Assembly (NCBI GenBank): GCA_012035135.1
Contig: JAAUPI010000014.1
Coordinates: forward strand, 1-43,016
Length of the DNA stretch: 43,016 nt
DNA from: Microcoleus sp. CSU_2_2
GTDB lineage: Bacteria; Cyanobacteriota; Cyanobacteriia; Cyanobacteriales; Microcoleaceae
Direction of reading: 5' to 3'
Part shown: in pieces, positions 25,201 through 35,478 of the stretch
Numbering within the stretch: position 1 is the stretch's first letter
Layout: the number at the start of each line of letters is the position of its first letter
Notes under the pieces: model-generated
Seen by the model: only the letters and a program-made list of their open reading frames with translations
Databases searched by the model: none
What the model was told of the DNA's origin: nothing
Translations under genes and position numbers: made by a program

Positions 25201-26618
25201 CCGTTTGCATCCATTGCGATCGCCTGGACTGAATTGTTGGCGCTGGAGTTAAACACTGCATCAACAGCGCCGGTGCTGCCGTTCAATTTAGCAATATTGG
25301 CCTTGTTTTGTCCGCCAATACTGGTAAAATCACCCCCGACTGTTGGGTTACCACCTGCGTCTAGGGCGATCGTATATACTCTACCGTTGGCATTGGCATT
25401 GAACGCCGGATCTGCCGTGCCGCCGCTGCCGTTCAATTTCGCAATATAGCTGTTTCCTTGCCCGCCAATACTGGTGAAATACCCCCCCACGATCGGGTTG
25501 CCGTCAGGGCCGATCTGGATCGCCACCACCCAGCTACTGGCATTCGGGTTGAACGCGACATCAGCCGTGCCGGTACTAGCATTCAATTTCGCAATATAAT
25601 TGCGGGCCTGTCCGCCAATATTTGTAAAACCGCCTCCGACGATCGGATTGCCCTCTGGGTCAAAGGCGATCGAGTAAACCCAACTGTTAGCATTGGGGTT
25701 AAAAGTAGCATCAGCCGCGCCGTCACTGCCGTTTAACTTAGCAATATAGTTGCGCTGCTGTCCCCCAATATTGGTAAAATCCCCCCCCACTATCGGGTTG
25801 CCACTTTTGTCAAGGGCGATCGAGTAAACAATTCGATCGGCGTTGGGGTTAAACGCAGCATCCACGCTGCCGTCGCTGCTATTTAACTTGGCAATTCTGT
25901 TGCGTTCTAGTCCGCCAATACTCGTAAAATCGCCGCCAACATAAATCGAGTCATTAACAGTAGCAGTACCGTTAGTAGGAGCAGCTACAATATTAGAAAT
26001 TTTCAGGCGATCGGCGTCTGCATCTGTATCGTTAACTAGTACGTCGATTTTGATATTGGCGCTACCTCTAGCAATGGCAATTTTGTCGGGATTGGCGACA
26101 GGAGATGCGAGGGTATGCTGGTAATTGGCAGCCTCAATTCCCGGAACTGTTTCAATATTGCCTGTCACAACTTCTAAGTTCCAATCTCCTCCCTGGCTAG
26201 CATTTCCTGTGAGGTTATTCGAGGCGGCAATATCAGCCCCAGTGAGTTGGCCCAGCCTTGATATGAAAGCTTCCCCAACCACTTCGGCAGCAACGCCGCA
26301 CCCGTACACCAGTATGTCGGCACCGGGGGCTAACAGAGTTTGCCATTGCTGCAACTGCGGGGCATAACCGTCTAAGTTGTCAGCATTTAGCCCCGTCAGT
26401 CCGAGTTGAATGCTGCCGGGGCTGCCGTGAGAAAAGATTTCGATCGACGAGTAAGTATCGCCTTTGAGGGCTTCGCCAATTTGCTCTAACTCTTTACCAT
26501 TCGCCGTCAAGAGTACAGCCTGCGTCCCAGGTTTCAAGCCCTCAACCAGGCTTTCTACATCTGGTACGTCAGGAGCAAAGAAAGCGATCGCCTTGACGCT
26601 AGACACAGGCTGCGACAT
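22300..26618 (-). pseudogene. giant DUF4347/delta-60/tandem-95/RTX-like surface protein, one frameshift
   Basis: Two frames (26618-25125 and 24987-22300) form one protein of about 1,440 residues once a single-base loss near 25178-25182 is corrected. Order: DUF4347 (about 8-170; EIFSHGSPGSIQ, DILVYGCGVA); the first half of a tandem-95/cadherin-like repeat; seven 50-residue delta-60 repeats (GGDFTNIGGQxxNYIAKLNG...AFNPNAN); the second half of the tandem-95 repeat ([17 protein letters not shown]); Ig-like SwmB-type and Big repeats; a long PTPTP linker; and degenerate RTX-like calcium repeats (GCSGDDTL...[10 protein letters not shown]). DUF4347 plus RTX-like repeats is typical of large exported adhesins of cyanobacteria, exported without a cleavable signal. 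The frameshift may be a true mutation, a switch, or a sequence error. The delta-60 units alone give strong plus-strand shadow frames, which are not genes. Confidence 0.8.
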
Positions 26619-26897
26619 AATATAAATCCTTCGGTAAACTGGTGAGATGACACTGGAAAGACCTTTAATTTAGCATTTTTTTTAGCTTTGTCAAAATAAT
26701 TACCGCTCACTTCACAAAGTCTTTAATGCCTCTTTACAAAATCTTTAAATTAAGGCACGAGCGAAGGGGCTCATGACTCCAATCAATTTGAAGATAGTTA
26801 GACAATGTGTGGGCAACTTTACTCTGTGTAGTCACTCCTTGGCAAACAATCGCTAAACGATCGAAAAATATCAACTTAACACCAGCACTCAGATCCC

Positions 26898-27170
26898 ATG
26901 ACTCTTCCTTCCGCCGATACCCCTTTGTATAATCATCCACTCCCAGAAATTGAGCAGTGGCTGAAAAGTCGCGGCTGCGAGCAAAACCTGCGGGAACTCC
27001 ACTGCTGGCAGATCGATCGACCCTCTTGGAAAGCAGAACTGTCCCTTGATATAGACCAACTCACCGTCCGCTACATCAATGCCGGAAACGATGGTCAAGA
27101 CATTAACCGAGCCTTTAAATACTCGCTCTCGCGTCATGACATTGAAGCAGCCGTCTTTTCAGGGCCATGA
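26898..27170 (+). CDS. DUF3143 protein
   Basis: A 90-residue cyanobacterial protein (LPEIEQWLKSRGCEQNLRELH, then WKAELSLDIDQLTVRYINAG, ending with FKYSLSRHDIEAAVFSGP). This matches the DUF3143 family, small soluble proteins of unknown function conserved in cyanobacteria and plastids. It is divergent from the surface-protein gene. The start MTLPSADTPLYNHP is typical. Confidence 0.8.
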   Translation: MTLPSADTPLYNHPLPEIEQWLKSRGCEQNLRELHCWQIDRPSWKAELSLDIDQLTVRYINAGNDGQDINRAFKYSLSRHDIEAAVFSGP

Positions 27171-27347
27171 TTCGATTTTAGATTTTAGATTTTGGATTGG
27201 CGATTTTTGATTGGTAAATAAAGACAAGAACGTTTGCTGTAAAATCACCGATCGACCCACAATCTAATATCAATTCCGGTTGCACTCTCTGCGGTTTAAT
27301 CATTCCGGTGCAGCCGGATTTGATCTAAAATCTCAAATCTAAAATCG

Positions 27348-28094
27348 TCACACTTTCCCAAAGCGACGGCTGCGCTGCTGATAAGCCGACAGCGCCCGGT
27401 GAAACTCAGCTCGATCGAAATCCGGCCACAGCGTTTCAGTAATGTAAATTTCCGAATAAGCCATTTGCCAAAGTAGAAAATTACTCAACCGCATTTCCCC
27501 ACTTGTCCGAATCAGCAAATCCGGATCACAAACATCAGCAGTATACAAATAGCGTTTAAATAAAGCCTCATCAATCTCTTCTGGCTGCAACTTTCCCTGC
27601 TGCACCTGAGTCGCGATCGCCCGACAAGCCTGTACAATCTCCTGACGCCCCCCATAATTCGTCGCCACCGTAAACCGAATCCCCAGGTTATCCTGAGTTG
27701 CCGACACAGAACGCTCAATTTCCGCCTGCAAAGACTTCGGTAAAGCCTGCAAATTCCCCACAAACTGAATTTGCACGTCCTCTGCCACCATCTCCCGCAA
27801 TTCTTCCCGCAATTTTCCCTCAAACAGACTCATCAAAAAATCAACCTCACCCTCAGGCCGACCCCAATTCTCTGTCGAAAAAGCATAAACCGTTAAAGCT
27901 GGAATACCCCAATCTTTGCAGCAGCGCAGCAGTTCCTTAAGAACGCTCGCCCCTCGGCGGTGCCCCATAATCCTCGGCAACCCCTTATCTCTAGCCCAGC
28001 GCCCGTTCCCGTCCATAATCACCGCTACGTGCTTAGGCAGCCGTTCTTGTTCCAGATCCACAGGCAACTCTTGCAAGCAAATTCCTTGACTCAT
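27348..28094 (-). CDS. uppS: undecaprenyl diphosphate synthase (cis-prenyltransferase)
   Basis: 248 residues, normal family length. It condenses isopentenyl diphosphate onto farnesyl diphosphate to build the lipid carrier for peptidoglycan and polysaccharides. The P-loop-like [10 protein letters not shown] with catalytic D28, [17 protein letters not shown] and the C-terminal [22 protein letters not shown] are all intact. Its ATG overlaps the stop of cdaA by 4 bp, so translation is coupled and expression follows the cdaA promoter. Confidence 0.97.
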   Translation of the reverse strand: MSQGICLQELPVDLEQERLPKHVAVIMDGNGRWARDKGLPRIMGHRRGASVLKELLRCCKDWGIPALTVYAFSTENWGRPEGEVDFLMSLFEGKLREELREMVAEDVQIQFVGNLQALPKSLQAEIERSVSATQDNLGIRFTVATNYGGRQEIVQACRAIATQVQQGKLQPEEIDEALFKRYLYTADVCDPDLLIRTSGEMRLSNFLLWQMAYSEIYITETLWPDFDRAEFHRALSAYQQRSRRFGKV

Positions 28095-29011
28095 TTTTTC
28101 TCCCGATTAGCCGACGACGGACGACGCAGTATCTGCTTTAACAGCGTCCATCCCTTCAATCCTATCTGGCGTCCGAGATTACCTATCGGAATTGGAGTCA
28201 CAACTCTTTCTCCCTCCGACGGAAACAGTTTTGCCTCCAGCAACTCCTTAAGTTTATTGCTAGTCAAAGGCCGATTCAAAGTTCCCATCTGGGCTAAAGA
28301 AATAGAACCCGTTTCCTCAGACACAACCACGCACACACACGCTTGCACCCGTTCCGTAATCCCCATCGCCGCCCGGTGGCGGGTTCCCAACTGCCGCGAC
28401 GCGGTACGATCGGACAAAGGCAAAATCACCCCCGCTGATACGATCCGCGAAGCTCGAATCAACACAGCCCCGTCGTGCAACAAAGTTTGCGGCTGAAAGA
28501 TTGTTTGCAATAACTCCTTAGAGACTTCTGCATTTAGCTTCACTCCCGGCACCGAAAAATCCCGATCGTCGATCGGAGAATCTGTTTCTACAATTAGTAA
28601 AGCACCCGTGCGGTTTTGCGAAAGTTCTTTTACTGCATCCACAATTTCATCTATTACACTGTCCGGTTCAGGAGTAGGTCGGCGATCGCGTCCAAACAAC
28701 TGCAAAACTTCCCCCCGACCCAATTGTTCCAGAAATCGGCGAAACTCCGACTGCAATATTACCGCCATTGCCACCGCCGAACCCGTCACCAAGCTGTTGA
28801 GAGCAACGTGCAACAGCCTCAATCCAGCCCAGTTGCTCACCGCCGCCGCCAGCATCAAAATAATAAATCCCCGTACCATCCATAGCGTCCGGCGCTCCCC
28901 GACAATGACGAGCACCAGATACGCAAGGGCAAAAACCAATCCAATATCGATCGCCTGAATCAATATGGACTGAATGAGACCAAAGTCATAGCCAGATTGT
29001 TGATTGTTCAT
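28091..29011 (-). CDS. cdaA: diadenylate cyclase, CdaA type
   Basis: 306 residues. Three N-terminal transmembrane helices (about 20-38, 43-60, 70-88) are followed by a DAC domain with DGA at 180-182 ([10 protein letters not shown]) and RHR at 211-213 (GTRHRAAMG), the residues that bind ATP and make c-di-AMP. It makes c-di-AMP at the inner face of the membrane; the nucleotide typically controls potassium and osmotic balance. It precedes and overlaps uppS. It follows lysA on the same strand with a gap of about 175 bp that contains an inverted GTGAACC/GGTTCAC-type repeat, so lysA may be transcribed separately. Confidence 0.95.
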   Translation of the reverse strand: MNNQQSGYDFGLIQSILIQAIDIGLVFALAYLVLVIVGERRTLWMVRGFIILMLAAAVSNWAGLRLLHVALNSLVTGSAVAMAVILQSEFRRFLEQLGRGEVLQLFGRDRRPTPEPDSVIDEIVDAVKELSQNRTGALLIVETDSPIDDRDFSVPGVKLNAEVSKELLQTIFQPQTLLHDGAVLIRASRIVSAGVILPLSDRTASRQLGTRHRAAMGITERVQACVCVVVSEETGSISLAQMGTLNRPLTSNKLKELLEAKLFPSEGERVVTPIPIGNLGRQIGLKGWTLLKQILRRPSSANREKK

Positions 29012-29185
29012 GGTTCATCGAACGCTACCGCCTGTGAACCGCGAACCGTGATGCACTCGAACCTGTGAACCATGAACGGTTTTTATTCCAATCGCGTAAC
29101 TGAACAATGTAAAAGTAAAAAGTTAAAATAGAACCATCAATAATTTAAAATCAACAATCTTATCTTACTTTTTACTTTTTACATC

Positions 29186-30601
29186 TTACTTTTGAGTTTT
29201 GAGTTTTTCGGGAAGGCGGTCAAACCTCAGCAAATCCTGGTAGGTTTCCCGCTCTATAATCGTGTCAACTTTCCCATCTCTCACCAAAACCGCTGCCGGT
29301 CGGGGCACTCGGTTGTAGTTAGAAGCCATGCTGTAATTGTATGCGCCTGTAGCCGGAACGGCGAGAATATCTCCAGTTCCGCACTCTGGCAACTTGGCAT
29401 CTTTAATCAGAATATCCCCTGATTCGCAGTGTTTCCCAGCAATTGTCACTGTTTCCGTTAAGGGAACAGACATTTTGCCGGCTGCGAGGACTCGATAGAG
29501 TGATTGGTAGGTAATCGGACGCGGATTGTCCGACATCCCGCCATCGACAGCTAAGTAGGTCCGCACTCCCGGAATGACTTTCTGAGAGCCAACTGTGTAA
29601 GCTGTAACGCAAGCCGTACCGACGAGCGATCGACCTGGTTCGCAAAGCAATTTCGGTAATGGCAAATCCTGCCGCTTGCAAGCTGCTACCACTGCGGTGC
29701 AAACTGTACTAGCCCAGGCTTCAATGCTGGGAGGATCGTCCGCTTCAGTATAGCGAATGCCCAACCCGCCGCCAATATTTATTTCTGTTGCTGGCAAACC
29801 GTAGCTAATGGCTTTTGTCAGAGCATCAACAATAACATCTGCTAAATCGTCGTGAGGTTGCAGTTCAAAAATCTGAGAGCCGATGTGAGCGTGCACTCCT
29901 ACACAATATAAGGAGGGCTGTTCGCTGATGAACTTAAATACGTCATTGAGCGAATTGGGATCGAAGCCAAATTTACTGTCGATTTGACCCGTCTTAATGT
30001 AATCGTGAGTGTGACACTCAATTCCTGGAGTAAACCGCACCATAATTCGTGTCGGGCCGCCTATCTTGCTGCTGACACCCAATTTTCCCAACTCGGAGAG
30101 AGTCTCTAAATCATGCCAATTGTCGGCTACGGTAATGCAGCCGCTTTCGACAGCTAGCTGGAGTTCCTCCCGCGACTTGTTGTTACCGTGAAAGTAGATT
30201 TTGCCAGGGCTAACGCCAGCTTGCAGTGCAGTGTGGAGTTCGCCGGCGGATACGACATCAATGCCTAAACCTTCGTCTGCCACGATCGCGCAAACTGCCA
30301 AACAACTCCAAGCTTTGGAAGCGTAGAGCACTTGAGATTCGCCCCGATAGTAACGTTTAAAAGCATCTCGGTACTGGCTGCAAGCAGTTCGCAGCGTCTC
30401 TTCGTCTAAAATATACAGGGGCGAGCCAAATTGCTCTACCAATGCTGTTACCTCGCAGCCTCCGATTTCCAGCCTGTCTCGGCTGTTAACGTTAGCTGTC
30501 AGCGGTAACAGTTGTTGGTTCGGCGATCGATTTTCCTTGGCTGCTCCAGACTCAGGCAAGTACCGAAGTCCAGATTCCACGATCAATTGAGTTGATACCA
30601 T
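29186..30601 (-). CDS. lysA: diaminopimelate decarboxylase
   Basis: 471 residues. A PLP enzyme that converts meso-diaminopimelate to lysine, the last step of lysine synthesis. The PLP lysine is K96 (LYASKAW); the glycine loop is EINIGGGLGIRY; substrate residues appear in CEPGRSLVG and the C-terminal CESGD...GAYNYSMASNYNR. The longer N-terminus before EIGGCEV (about 45 residues) is common in cyanobacterial LysA. The start at 30601 (MVSTQLIVESG) is preferred over an upstream in-frame codon at 30640, which would overlap the rimI start. A -10-like TATAAAAT lies about 25 bp before the ATG. It is divergent from rimI, with only 39 bp between the start codons. Confidence 0.95.
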   Translation of the reverse strand: MVSTQLIVESGLRYLPESGAAKENRSPNQQLLPLTANVNSRDRLEIGGCEVTALVEQFGSPLYILDEETLRTACSQYRDAFKRYYRGESQVLYASKAWSCLAVCAIVADEGLGIDVVSAGELHTALQAGVSPGKIYFHGNNKSREELQLAVESGCITVADNWHDLETLSELGKLGVSSKIGGPTRIMVRFTPGIECHTHDYIKTGQIDSKFGFDPNSLNDVFKFISEQPSLYCVGVHAHIGSQIFELQPHDDLADVIVDALTKAISYGLPATEINIGGGLGIRYTEADDPPSIEAWASTVCTAVVAACKRQDLPLPKLLCEPGRSLVGTACVTAYTVGSQKVIPGVRTYLAVDGGMSDNPRPITYQSLYRVLAAGKMSVPLTETVTIAGKHCESGDILIKDAKLPECGTGDILAVPATGAYNYSMASNYNRVPRPAAVLVRDGKVDTIIERETYQDLLRFDRLPEKLKTQK

Positions 30602-30640
30602 CGCGCAATAACTATCCTTACTGTATTTTATAGTGTACAA

Positions 30641-31336
30641 TTGAAAGCTCTGCGTTTTCTAAAAATTAAACATCTCGTACCAGAAGACTTACCATCAGCC
30701 CTAGAGATCGATCGACTCTGTTTTGGAGGACTTTGGTCGATCGAAGGCTACAGGCGGGAGTTAGACAGTCCTAACAGCGATTTACTCGGTTTGTGGGTAT
30801 GCGAAACTGAGGACTGCAAATCGACAAGATTGTCCACAGAAAAAGAGTCTTTTGATATTTTCACCCCTCAAAATTCAGAACACCCGAAAGCCGATCGAAA
30901 TGCAGCGGGTGTCGGGGAACCGCCTCTACAGATTTTCCCCACTCTCATCGGTTTGGGTTGTCTATGGGCAATTTTAGAAGAAGCTCACATTACAATTTTG
31001 GCGATCGATCCTCGCTGGCAAAATCAGGGTTTGGGACAAGCTCTACTTTGGGCTTTGCTAAAATCCGCAAACCAGAGACAATTAGAACGGGCAACTTTAG
31101 AAGTGCGATCTTCTAATTTAGCGGCAATTTCTATATACAAAAAATTTGGATTTAAAGAGGCTGGGCGACGAAAAGGATATTACGCAGACACCGGAGAAGA
31201 TGCTCTGGTCATGTGGCGCAGCGGCCTTGAAAAAACCGAATTTCATCAATATTTGGCAATCCAAAAGCAGGAAATTTGCGATCGGCTACATCAGAAAAAC
31301 TGGCACAAGTCAATCGATTTGAGATTTGAGATTTGA
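30641..31336 (+). CDS. rimI: ribosomal-protein-alanine N-acetyltransferase (GNAT)
   Basis: A 231-residue GNAT protein. The acetyl-CoA loop is DPRWQNQGLGQALLWALL, followed by LEVRSSNLAAISIYKKFGFKEAGRRKGYY, the RimI signature. A hydrophilic insertion of about 45 residues (CKSTRLSTEKE...VGEPPLQIF) sits between the first strands and makes it longer than bacterial RimI; cyanobacterial members often vary here. It probably acetylates the N-terminus of S18 or other proteins. The start is a TTG, since no ATG fits upstream within the short divergent gap with lysA. Confidence 0.85.
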   Translation: MKALRFLKIKHLVPEDLPSALEIDRLCFGGLWSIEGYRRELDSPNSDLLGLWVCETEDCKSTRLSTEKESFDIFTPQNSEHPKADRNAAGVGEPPLQIFPTLIGLGCLWAILEEAHITILAIDPRWQNQGLGQALLWALLKSANQRQLERATLEVRSSNLAAISIYKKFGFKEAGRRKGYYADTGEDALVMWRSGLEKTEFHQYLAIQKQEICDRLHQKNWHKSIDLRFEI

Positions 31337-31359
31337 GAATTGAGAATTGAAGAAAGAGA

Positions 31360-31520
31360 CCCCACTCATAAATCCGGGGGCTTTGTACCTTGGCTGATCA
31401 AGGTAAAATATTGAAGGCGGCGGTCACTGAGCGAAGCTGAAGTGTTGAAACCGCTGCCGACTTCCGACCCAAATCGGGAGCCACGGGCTTCCGTCTCGTT
31501 CTTTGGTCAAAAAAACTCTC
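31360..31520 (-). mobile_element. possible solitary right end/omegaRNA remnant of an IS605-type tnpB element
   Basis: Read on the minus strand the segment ends in AAAGCCCCCGGATTTATGAG followed by TGGGGT, which resembles the right-end hairpin of cyanobacterial IS200/IS605 tnpB elements. It is preceded by structured sequence (GAAGCCCGTGGCTCCC...GGGTCGG) as expected for a TnpB guide scaffold. No tnpB coding sequence remains. The plus-strand phrase CACTGAGCGAAGCTGAAGTG within it is also a common cyanobacterial palindrome, so the assignment is tentative. Confidence 0.3.
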
Positions 31521-31559
31521 TGTACTGCAATAGTTATCGCTTTTAAAGTTGCATAACAG

Positions 31560-31858
31560 CCAAAAAGATTGTGCTAGAATCCATCAATACGTAACGTCGT
31601 CGTCGTAGGTTGGGCACGGGCCGAGAAGAGTAATCTTCTTGCAGTCTAGGGGAGGTTGTAGGTCAGCCACCATCTGGGCCTTCCCAGTTGAAAGCCACCC
31701 TGCAACAGTAGCCTAGAATCTGCAACCGCAGCCGAGTGCGGCAGAGCGGTTGGGAGTGTCACGCTAGAATTAGCATTACGAGGTAACACTCGAACGTAAA
31801 CGCTCGTCGTGCGAGCGTGACCTCGAAACGGGCACATAGCAGGTGATGGGAATAAATC
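31560..31858 (+). promoter_or_regulatory. long structured leader of clpC
   Basis: A gene-free 300-bp stretch before clpC rich in complementary arms: CGAGGT (31779-31784) with ACCTCG (31820-31825), enclosing the hairpin ACGCTCG-TCGTG-CGAGCGT (31800-31818). A competing 8-bp pairing GTCACGCT (31758-31765) with AGCGTGAC (31814-31821) would break that hairpin. Mutually exclusive helices next to the start codon suggest post-transcriptional control, but no known riboswitch is recognised. Confidence 0.4.
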
Positions 31859-34339
31859 ATGTTTGAACGCTTCACAGAAAAAGCAATAAAAGTAATCATG
31901 CTGGCCCAGGAAGAAGCTCGCCGCCTGGGTCACAACTTCGTAGGGACAGAACAGATCCTCCTGGGTCTGATCGGAGAAGGTACCGGAGTTGCAGCTAAAG
32001 TCCTCAAATCAATGGGGGTCAACCTCAAAGATGCTCGGATTGAAGTTGAAAAAATCATCGGTCGCGGTTCCGGCTTCGTAGCAGTCGAAATTCCGTTCAC
32101 TCCGCGCGCCAAGCGGGTTCTAGAACTATCCCTAGAAGAAGCTCGCCAACTCGGACACAATTATATCGGTACCGAACACCTGCTGCTGGGCCTGATTCGC
32201 GAAGGTGAAGGAGTAGCAGCCAGAGTATTAGAAAACCTGGGAGTAGACTTGTCGAAAGTCCGCACCCAAGTCATTCGGATGCTGGGAGAAACCGCAGAAG
32301 TTGCAGCCACCGGTGGCGGAGCTCGCACGAAAACCCCAACCCTCGACGAGTTCGGTGCTAACCTCACTCAAATGGCGGTCGATGGCAAACTCGACCCAGT
32401 AGTCGGACGCCAAAAAGAAATTGAACGAGTAATTCAAATCCTCGGTCGCCGTACCAAAAATAATCCGGTGCTAATTGGCGAACCTGGAGTTGGCAAAACT
32501 GCGATCGCCGAAGGTCTAGCCCAACGCATCGCTAACAACGACATCCCAGATATCCTCGAAGAAAAGCGCGTCGTTACCCTCGACATCGGTTTGCTAGTTG
32601 CTGGTACTAAATACCGGGGGGAATTTGAAGAACGCCTGAAAAAAATCATGGACGAAATCCGCACTGCGGGCAACGTCATTTTAGTGATTGACGAAGTGCA
32701 CACTTTGATCGGTGCTGGTGCGGCTGAAGGGGCGATCGACGCAGCCAACATCCTCAAGCCAGCTTTGGCAAGAGGCGAACTCCAGTGTATCGGTGCTACC
32801 ACCCTCGATGAATATCGCAAGCACATCGAGCGCGACGCGGCCCTGGAACGACGCTTCCAACCCGTGATGGTCGGCGAACCCACCGTTGACGAAACGATCG
32901 AAATTCTTTTCGGTCTACGGGAACGCTACGAACAGCACCACAAGCTGAAAATCTTGGATACGGCCCTGGAAGCCGCAGCCAAACTCTCGCACCGATATAT
33001 CTCCGATCGCTACTTACCCGACAAAGCGATCGATTTGGTAGACGAAGCAGGTTCCAGAGTTCGCTTGATCAACTCGCAACTGCCCCCCGCAGCCAAAGAA
33101 CTTGACAAAGAACTTCGCCAAGTCCTCAAAGATAAAGACGAAGCGGTGCGTTCTCAAGACTTTGACAAAGCCGGAGAATTGCGCGATCGTGAAATGACGA
33201 TCAAAGCCGAAATTCGCGCGATTTCCCAAGCCAAAAAAACTGATGCGGCGGCCCGCACCGGCGAAACTGACCCATCACCAGTAGTCACCGAAGAAGACAT
33301 CGCCCAAATCGTGGCTAGCTGGACGGGCGTACCGGTCAACAAACTGACCGAATCCGAATCCGAAAAGCTGCTGCACATGGAAGATACCCTGCACCAGCGC
33401 TTGATCGGACAGGAAGAAGCGGTCAAAGCCGTTTCCCGGGCCATCCGCCGCGCCCGCGTTGGCTTGAAAAACCCCAACAGGCCGATCGCCAGTTTCATCT
33501 TCTCCGGCCCCACCGGCGTTGGTAAAACCGAACTGACAAAAGCCTTGGCTGCCTATTTCTTCGGTTCCGAAGAAGCCATGATTCGGCTGGATATGTCCGA
33601 GTACATGGAACGGCACACCGTCTCCAAACTGATCGGTTCCCCTCCCGGCTATGTCGGCTATAACGAAGGCGGACAACTGACAGAAGCAGTCCGACGCCGG
33701 CCCTACACTGTGGTGCTGTTCGACGAAATCGAAAAAGCTCACCCCGATGTCTTCAATATGCTGCTGCAAATATTAGAAGACGGCCGTTTAACTGATGCCA
33801 AAGGTCGCACCGTGGACTTCAAAAACACGTTGCTAATCATGACCTCAAACATCGGTTCCAAGGTAATTGAAAGTGGTGGCGGCAGCCTCGGTTTCGAGTT
33901 CAGCGACAACCAAGCCGATGCTAATTACAACCGCATTCGCTCTTTGGTTAACGAAGAACTCAAAAACTACTTCCGCCCAGAATTCCTCAACCGACTTGAC
34001 GAAATTATCGTCTTCCGCCAGTTGAACAAGGAAGAAGTCAAGGAAATTGCAGTCATTATGCTCAAAGAGGTGTTTAGCCGCTTGACAGAACAGGGAATCA
34101 CCCTCGAAGTCACCGAACGGTTCAAAGAACGCCTTGTAGAAGAAGGTTATAACCCCAGCTACGGAGCAAGGCCTCTACGCCGCGCTATCATGCGGTTGTT
34201 GGAAGACAGCTTGGCTGAGGAAATTCTTTCGGGCCGCATCAAAGACGGCGACATCGCCCTTGTGGATGTCAACGATGACGGCATCGTGAACGTGCTGCAA
34301 GGTGAAAAGCGGGAATTATTGCCACAAGGTGCTGAGTAA
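31859..34339 (+). CDS. clpC: ClpC, AAA+ unfoldase of the Clp protease
   Basis: 826 residues, full length. Two Clp_N repeats (about 1-145; [18 protein letters not shown] and [18 protein letters not shown]), first AAA+ domain with [13 protein letters not shown] and [15 protein letters not shown], a UVR/middle domain ([12 protein letters not shown], about 435), second AAA+ domain with [14 protein letters not shown], and the D2 small domain [14 protein letters not shown]. The LGF tripeptide (GGSLGFEF, about 677) would dock to ClpP. Cyanobacterial ClpC is essential and works with ClpP3/R in protein quality control and at the chloroplast-type import-related membrane; that is family knowledge. It is transcribed alone, with a long structured leader upstream and a terminator downstream. 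Confidence 0.98.
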   Translation: MFERFTEKAIKVIMLAQEEARRLGHNFVGTEQILLGLIGEGTGVAAKVLKSMGVNLKDARIEVEKIIGRGSGFVAVEIPFTPRAKRVLELSLEEARQLGHNYIGTEHLLLGLIREGEGVAARVLENLGVDLSKVRTQVIRMLGETAEVAATGGGARTKTPTLDEFGANLTQMAVDGKLDPVVGRQKEIERVIQILGRRTKNNPVLIGEPGVGKTAIAEGLAQRIANNDIPDILEEKRVVTLDIGLLVAGTKYRGEFEERLKKIMDEIRTAGNVILVIDEVHTLIGAGAAEGAIDAANILKPALARGELQCIGATTLDEYRKHIERDAALERRFQPVMVGEPTVDETIEILFGLRERYEQHHKLKILDTALEAAAKLSHRYISDRYLPDKAIDLVDEAGSRVRLINSQLPPAAKELDKELRQVLKDKDEAVRSQDFDKAGELRDREMTIKAEIRAISQAKKTDAAARTGETDPSPVVTEEDIAQIVASWTGVPVNKLTESESEKLLHMEDTLHQRLIGQEEAVKAVSRAIRRARVGLKNPNRPIASFIFSGPTGVGKTELTKALAAYFFGSEEAMIRLDMSEYMERHTVSKLIGSPPGYVGYNEGGQLTEAVRRRPYTVVLFDEIEKAHPDVFNMLLQILEDGRLTDAKGRTVDFKNTLLIMTSNIGSKVIESGGGSLGFEFSDNQADANYNRIRSLVNEELKNYFRPEFLNRLDEIIVFRQLNKEEVKEIAVIMLKEVFSRLTEQGITLEVTERFKERLVEEGYNPSYGARPLRRAIMRLLEDSLAEEILSGRIKDGDIALVDVNDDGIVNVLQGEKRELLPQGAE

Positions 34340-34418
34340 GATTGGGTAAAGTACGATCGCCCATCGAGATTTGAATTAATTTCGGGCGATCGGCTAACTC
34401 AAAATTATAGCATAAAAG

Positions 34419-34452
34419 AAGCAGAGAATTGCAAAAAATCTCTGCTTTTTTT
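34419..34452 (+). terminator. intrinsic terminator after clpC
   Basis: GCAGAGA (34421-34427) pairs with TCTCTGC (34439-34445), followed by a run of seven T. A separate longer palindrome, CGATCGCCC...GGGCGATCG, lies just upstream at about 34354-34392. Confidence 0.75.
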
Positions 34453-34701
34453 GATCGGAATACATAATAGCCGTAGGGGCGGGTTCACCAATAATAATCG
34501 CCACCAAACAAACAATCTCAAAAACCCGCCCTCAACCCAACAAACAAGATTAATGTACCTTCAAATTCACCGTGGGGCGGGGTGGGTTTAAGGCTGTGTC
34601 GCTCTCGAAAATTCCTAAAAAAAATCGACAATCTGATAGCGACGCACCTTGATTTAACTAGAAAATTTGTATGGGGTTTGTTTGATTAACCCTATTTATC
34701 A

Positions 34702-34762
34702 GGTGCGTCGCCATGAGATTGTTTGTCTTGCTTCAGGAATTTTCAACGGCGACACACCCTAC
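34702..34762. repeat. 61-bp GGTGCGTCGC element
   Basis: Starts with GGTGCGTCGCCATGAGAT and ends with GGCGACACACCCTAC, the same ends as the modules at 13719-13778, 42822-42882 and 42914-42973. A related arm (GGCTGTGTCGCTCTCGAAAA) at about 34591 is inverted relative to it, so 34591-34762 may be a larger nested unit. The element ends 5 bp before the start codon of the next gene. Confidence 0.65.
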
Positions 34763-34767
34763 AACAA

Positions 34768-35172
34768 ATGTCTCTAAATCGCAGAAAAGATGCTGTTCCT
34801 AAAGAAACAGGAAGCGGTAAGTTTTTAGGAGGGAAAGTATTTGAGTTTTGGGGAGATAAGATTGATGATAACTTGCAATTGTTGGTAATTTTATATCCCG
34901 ATGATGCTGCTTGTAAACAATGGGCGAAAGATTTTGATATAAATTGGGTCGGGCTGTCAACTGGCGGCACCGTTGCCTCTGCAAGTGCCAATTACAAAAC
35001 GCAAATCGCAGCCAATCCCGCTATCAATACTGCAATAAATACGCTATTCCCAGTTTTTGAACCAGGTTCGGGATTGAGAATAATTATGGGGTTTACGATT
35101 ATATCAGGAGTGGCTGCTAGCCTGGTTACTGCGATAATTATAGCTGTGTGGTCGCGCATTTTCCGCCGTTAG
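34768..35172 (+). CDS. small membrane-anchored protein of unknown function
   Basis: About 134 residues from the ATG at 34768. The N-terminal part is soluble (GGKVFEFWGDKIDDNLQLLVILYPDDAACKQWAKDF), then an alanine-rich linker (ASANYKTQIAANPAINTAIN), then one transmembrane helix at the C-terminus (IIMGFTIISGVAASLVTAIIIAVW) with a basic tail. No family is recognised. An in-frame start 45 bp upstream lies inside the repeat element, so the later ATG is preferred. The immediate upstream sequence is repeat DNA, so the promoter may be contributed by the element. Confidence 0.6.
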   Translation: MSLNRRKDAVPKETGSGKFLGGKVFEFWGDKIDDNLQLLVILYPDDAACKQWAKDFDINWVGLSTGGTVASASANYKTQIAANPAINTAINTLFPVFEPGSGLRIIMGFTIISGVAASLVTAIIIAVWSRIFRR

Positions 35173-35190
35173 TTTTACAAAAAATATTAA

Positions 35191-35267
35191 CTGGTTCCCA
35201 GGCTCTGCCTTGCCTAGGAGGAGGCAGAGCCTCCGGATCTGCGTTACCAGGCTCTGCCTGGTAACGA
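35191..35267. repeat. double palindromic intergenic repeat
   Basis: AGGCTCTGCCT (35200-35210) and AGGCAGAGCCT (35222-35232) form one hairpin; GTTACCAGGC-TCT-GCCTGGTAAC (35243-35265) forms a second. This GGCTCTGCCTGGTAAC repeat type is frequent in cyanobacteria. The rest of the gap to lepB shows no gene. Confidence 0.65.
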
Positions 35268-35478
35268 GTAGTAGCCACCATATATTATTTTAGCGCTAAA
35301 TAAGTTAACTCAATAAGCTGAATCATACTTCAAGTAAATGACTACGATCGCCGATCGTTGATTTACAATAACATAAGATTGCGATCGAAAATGAATCCCA
35401 GAAATTTACAGTCAGGACGGCTGTTGCACAGATACCACCTAGGAACAGAAGAGTTAGTTACTTATAGCGGAGAAATAC

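Noticed and set aside
28091-29011. DisA-type DNA-scanning protein
   Set aside because: Three N-terminal membrane helices and no helix-hairpin-helix region make it CdaA rather than DisA.
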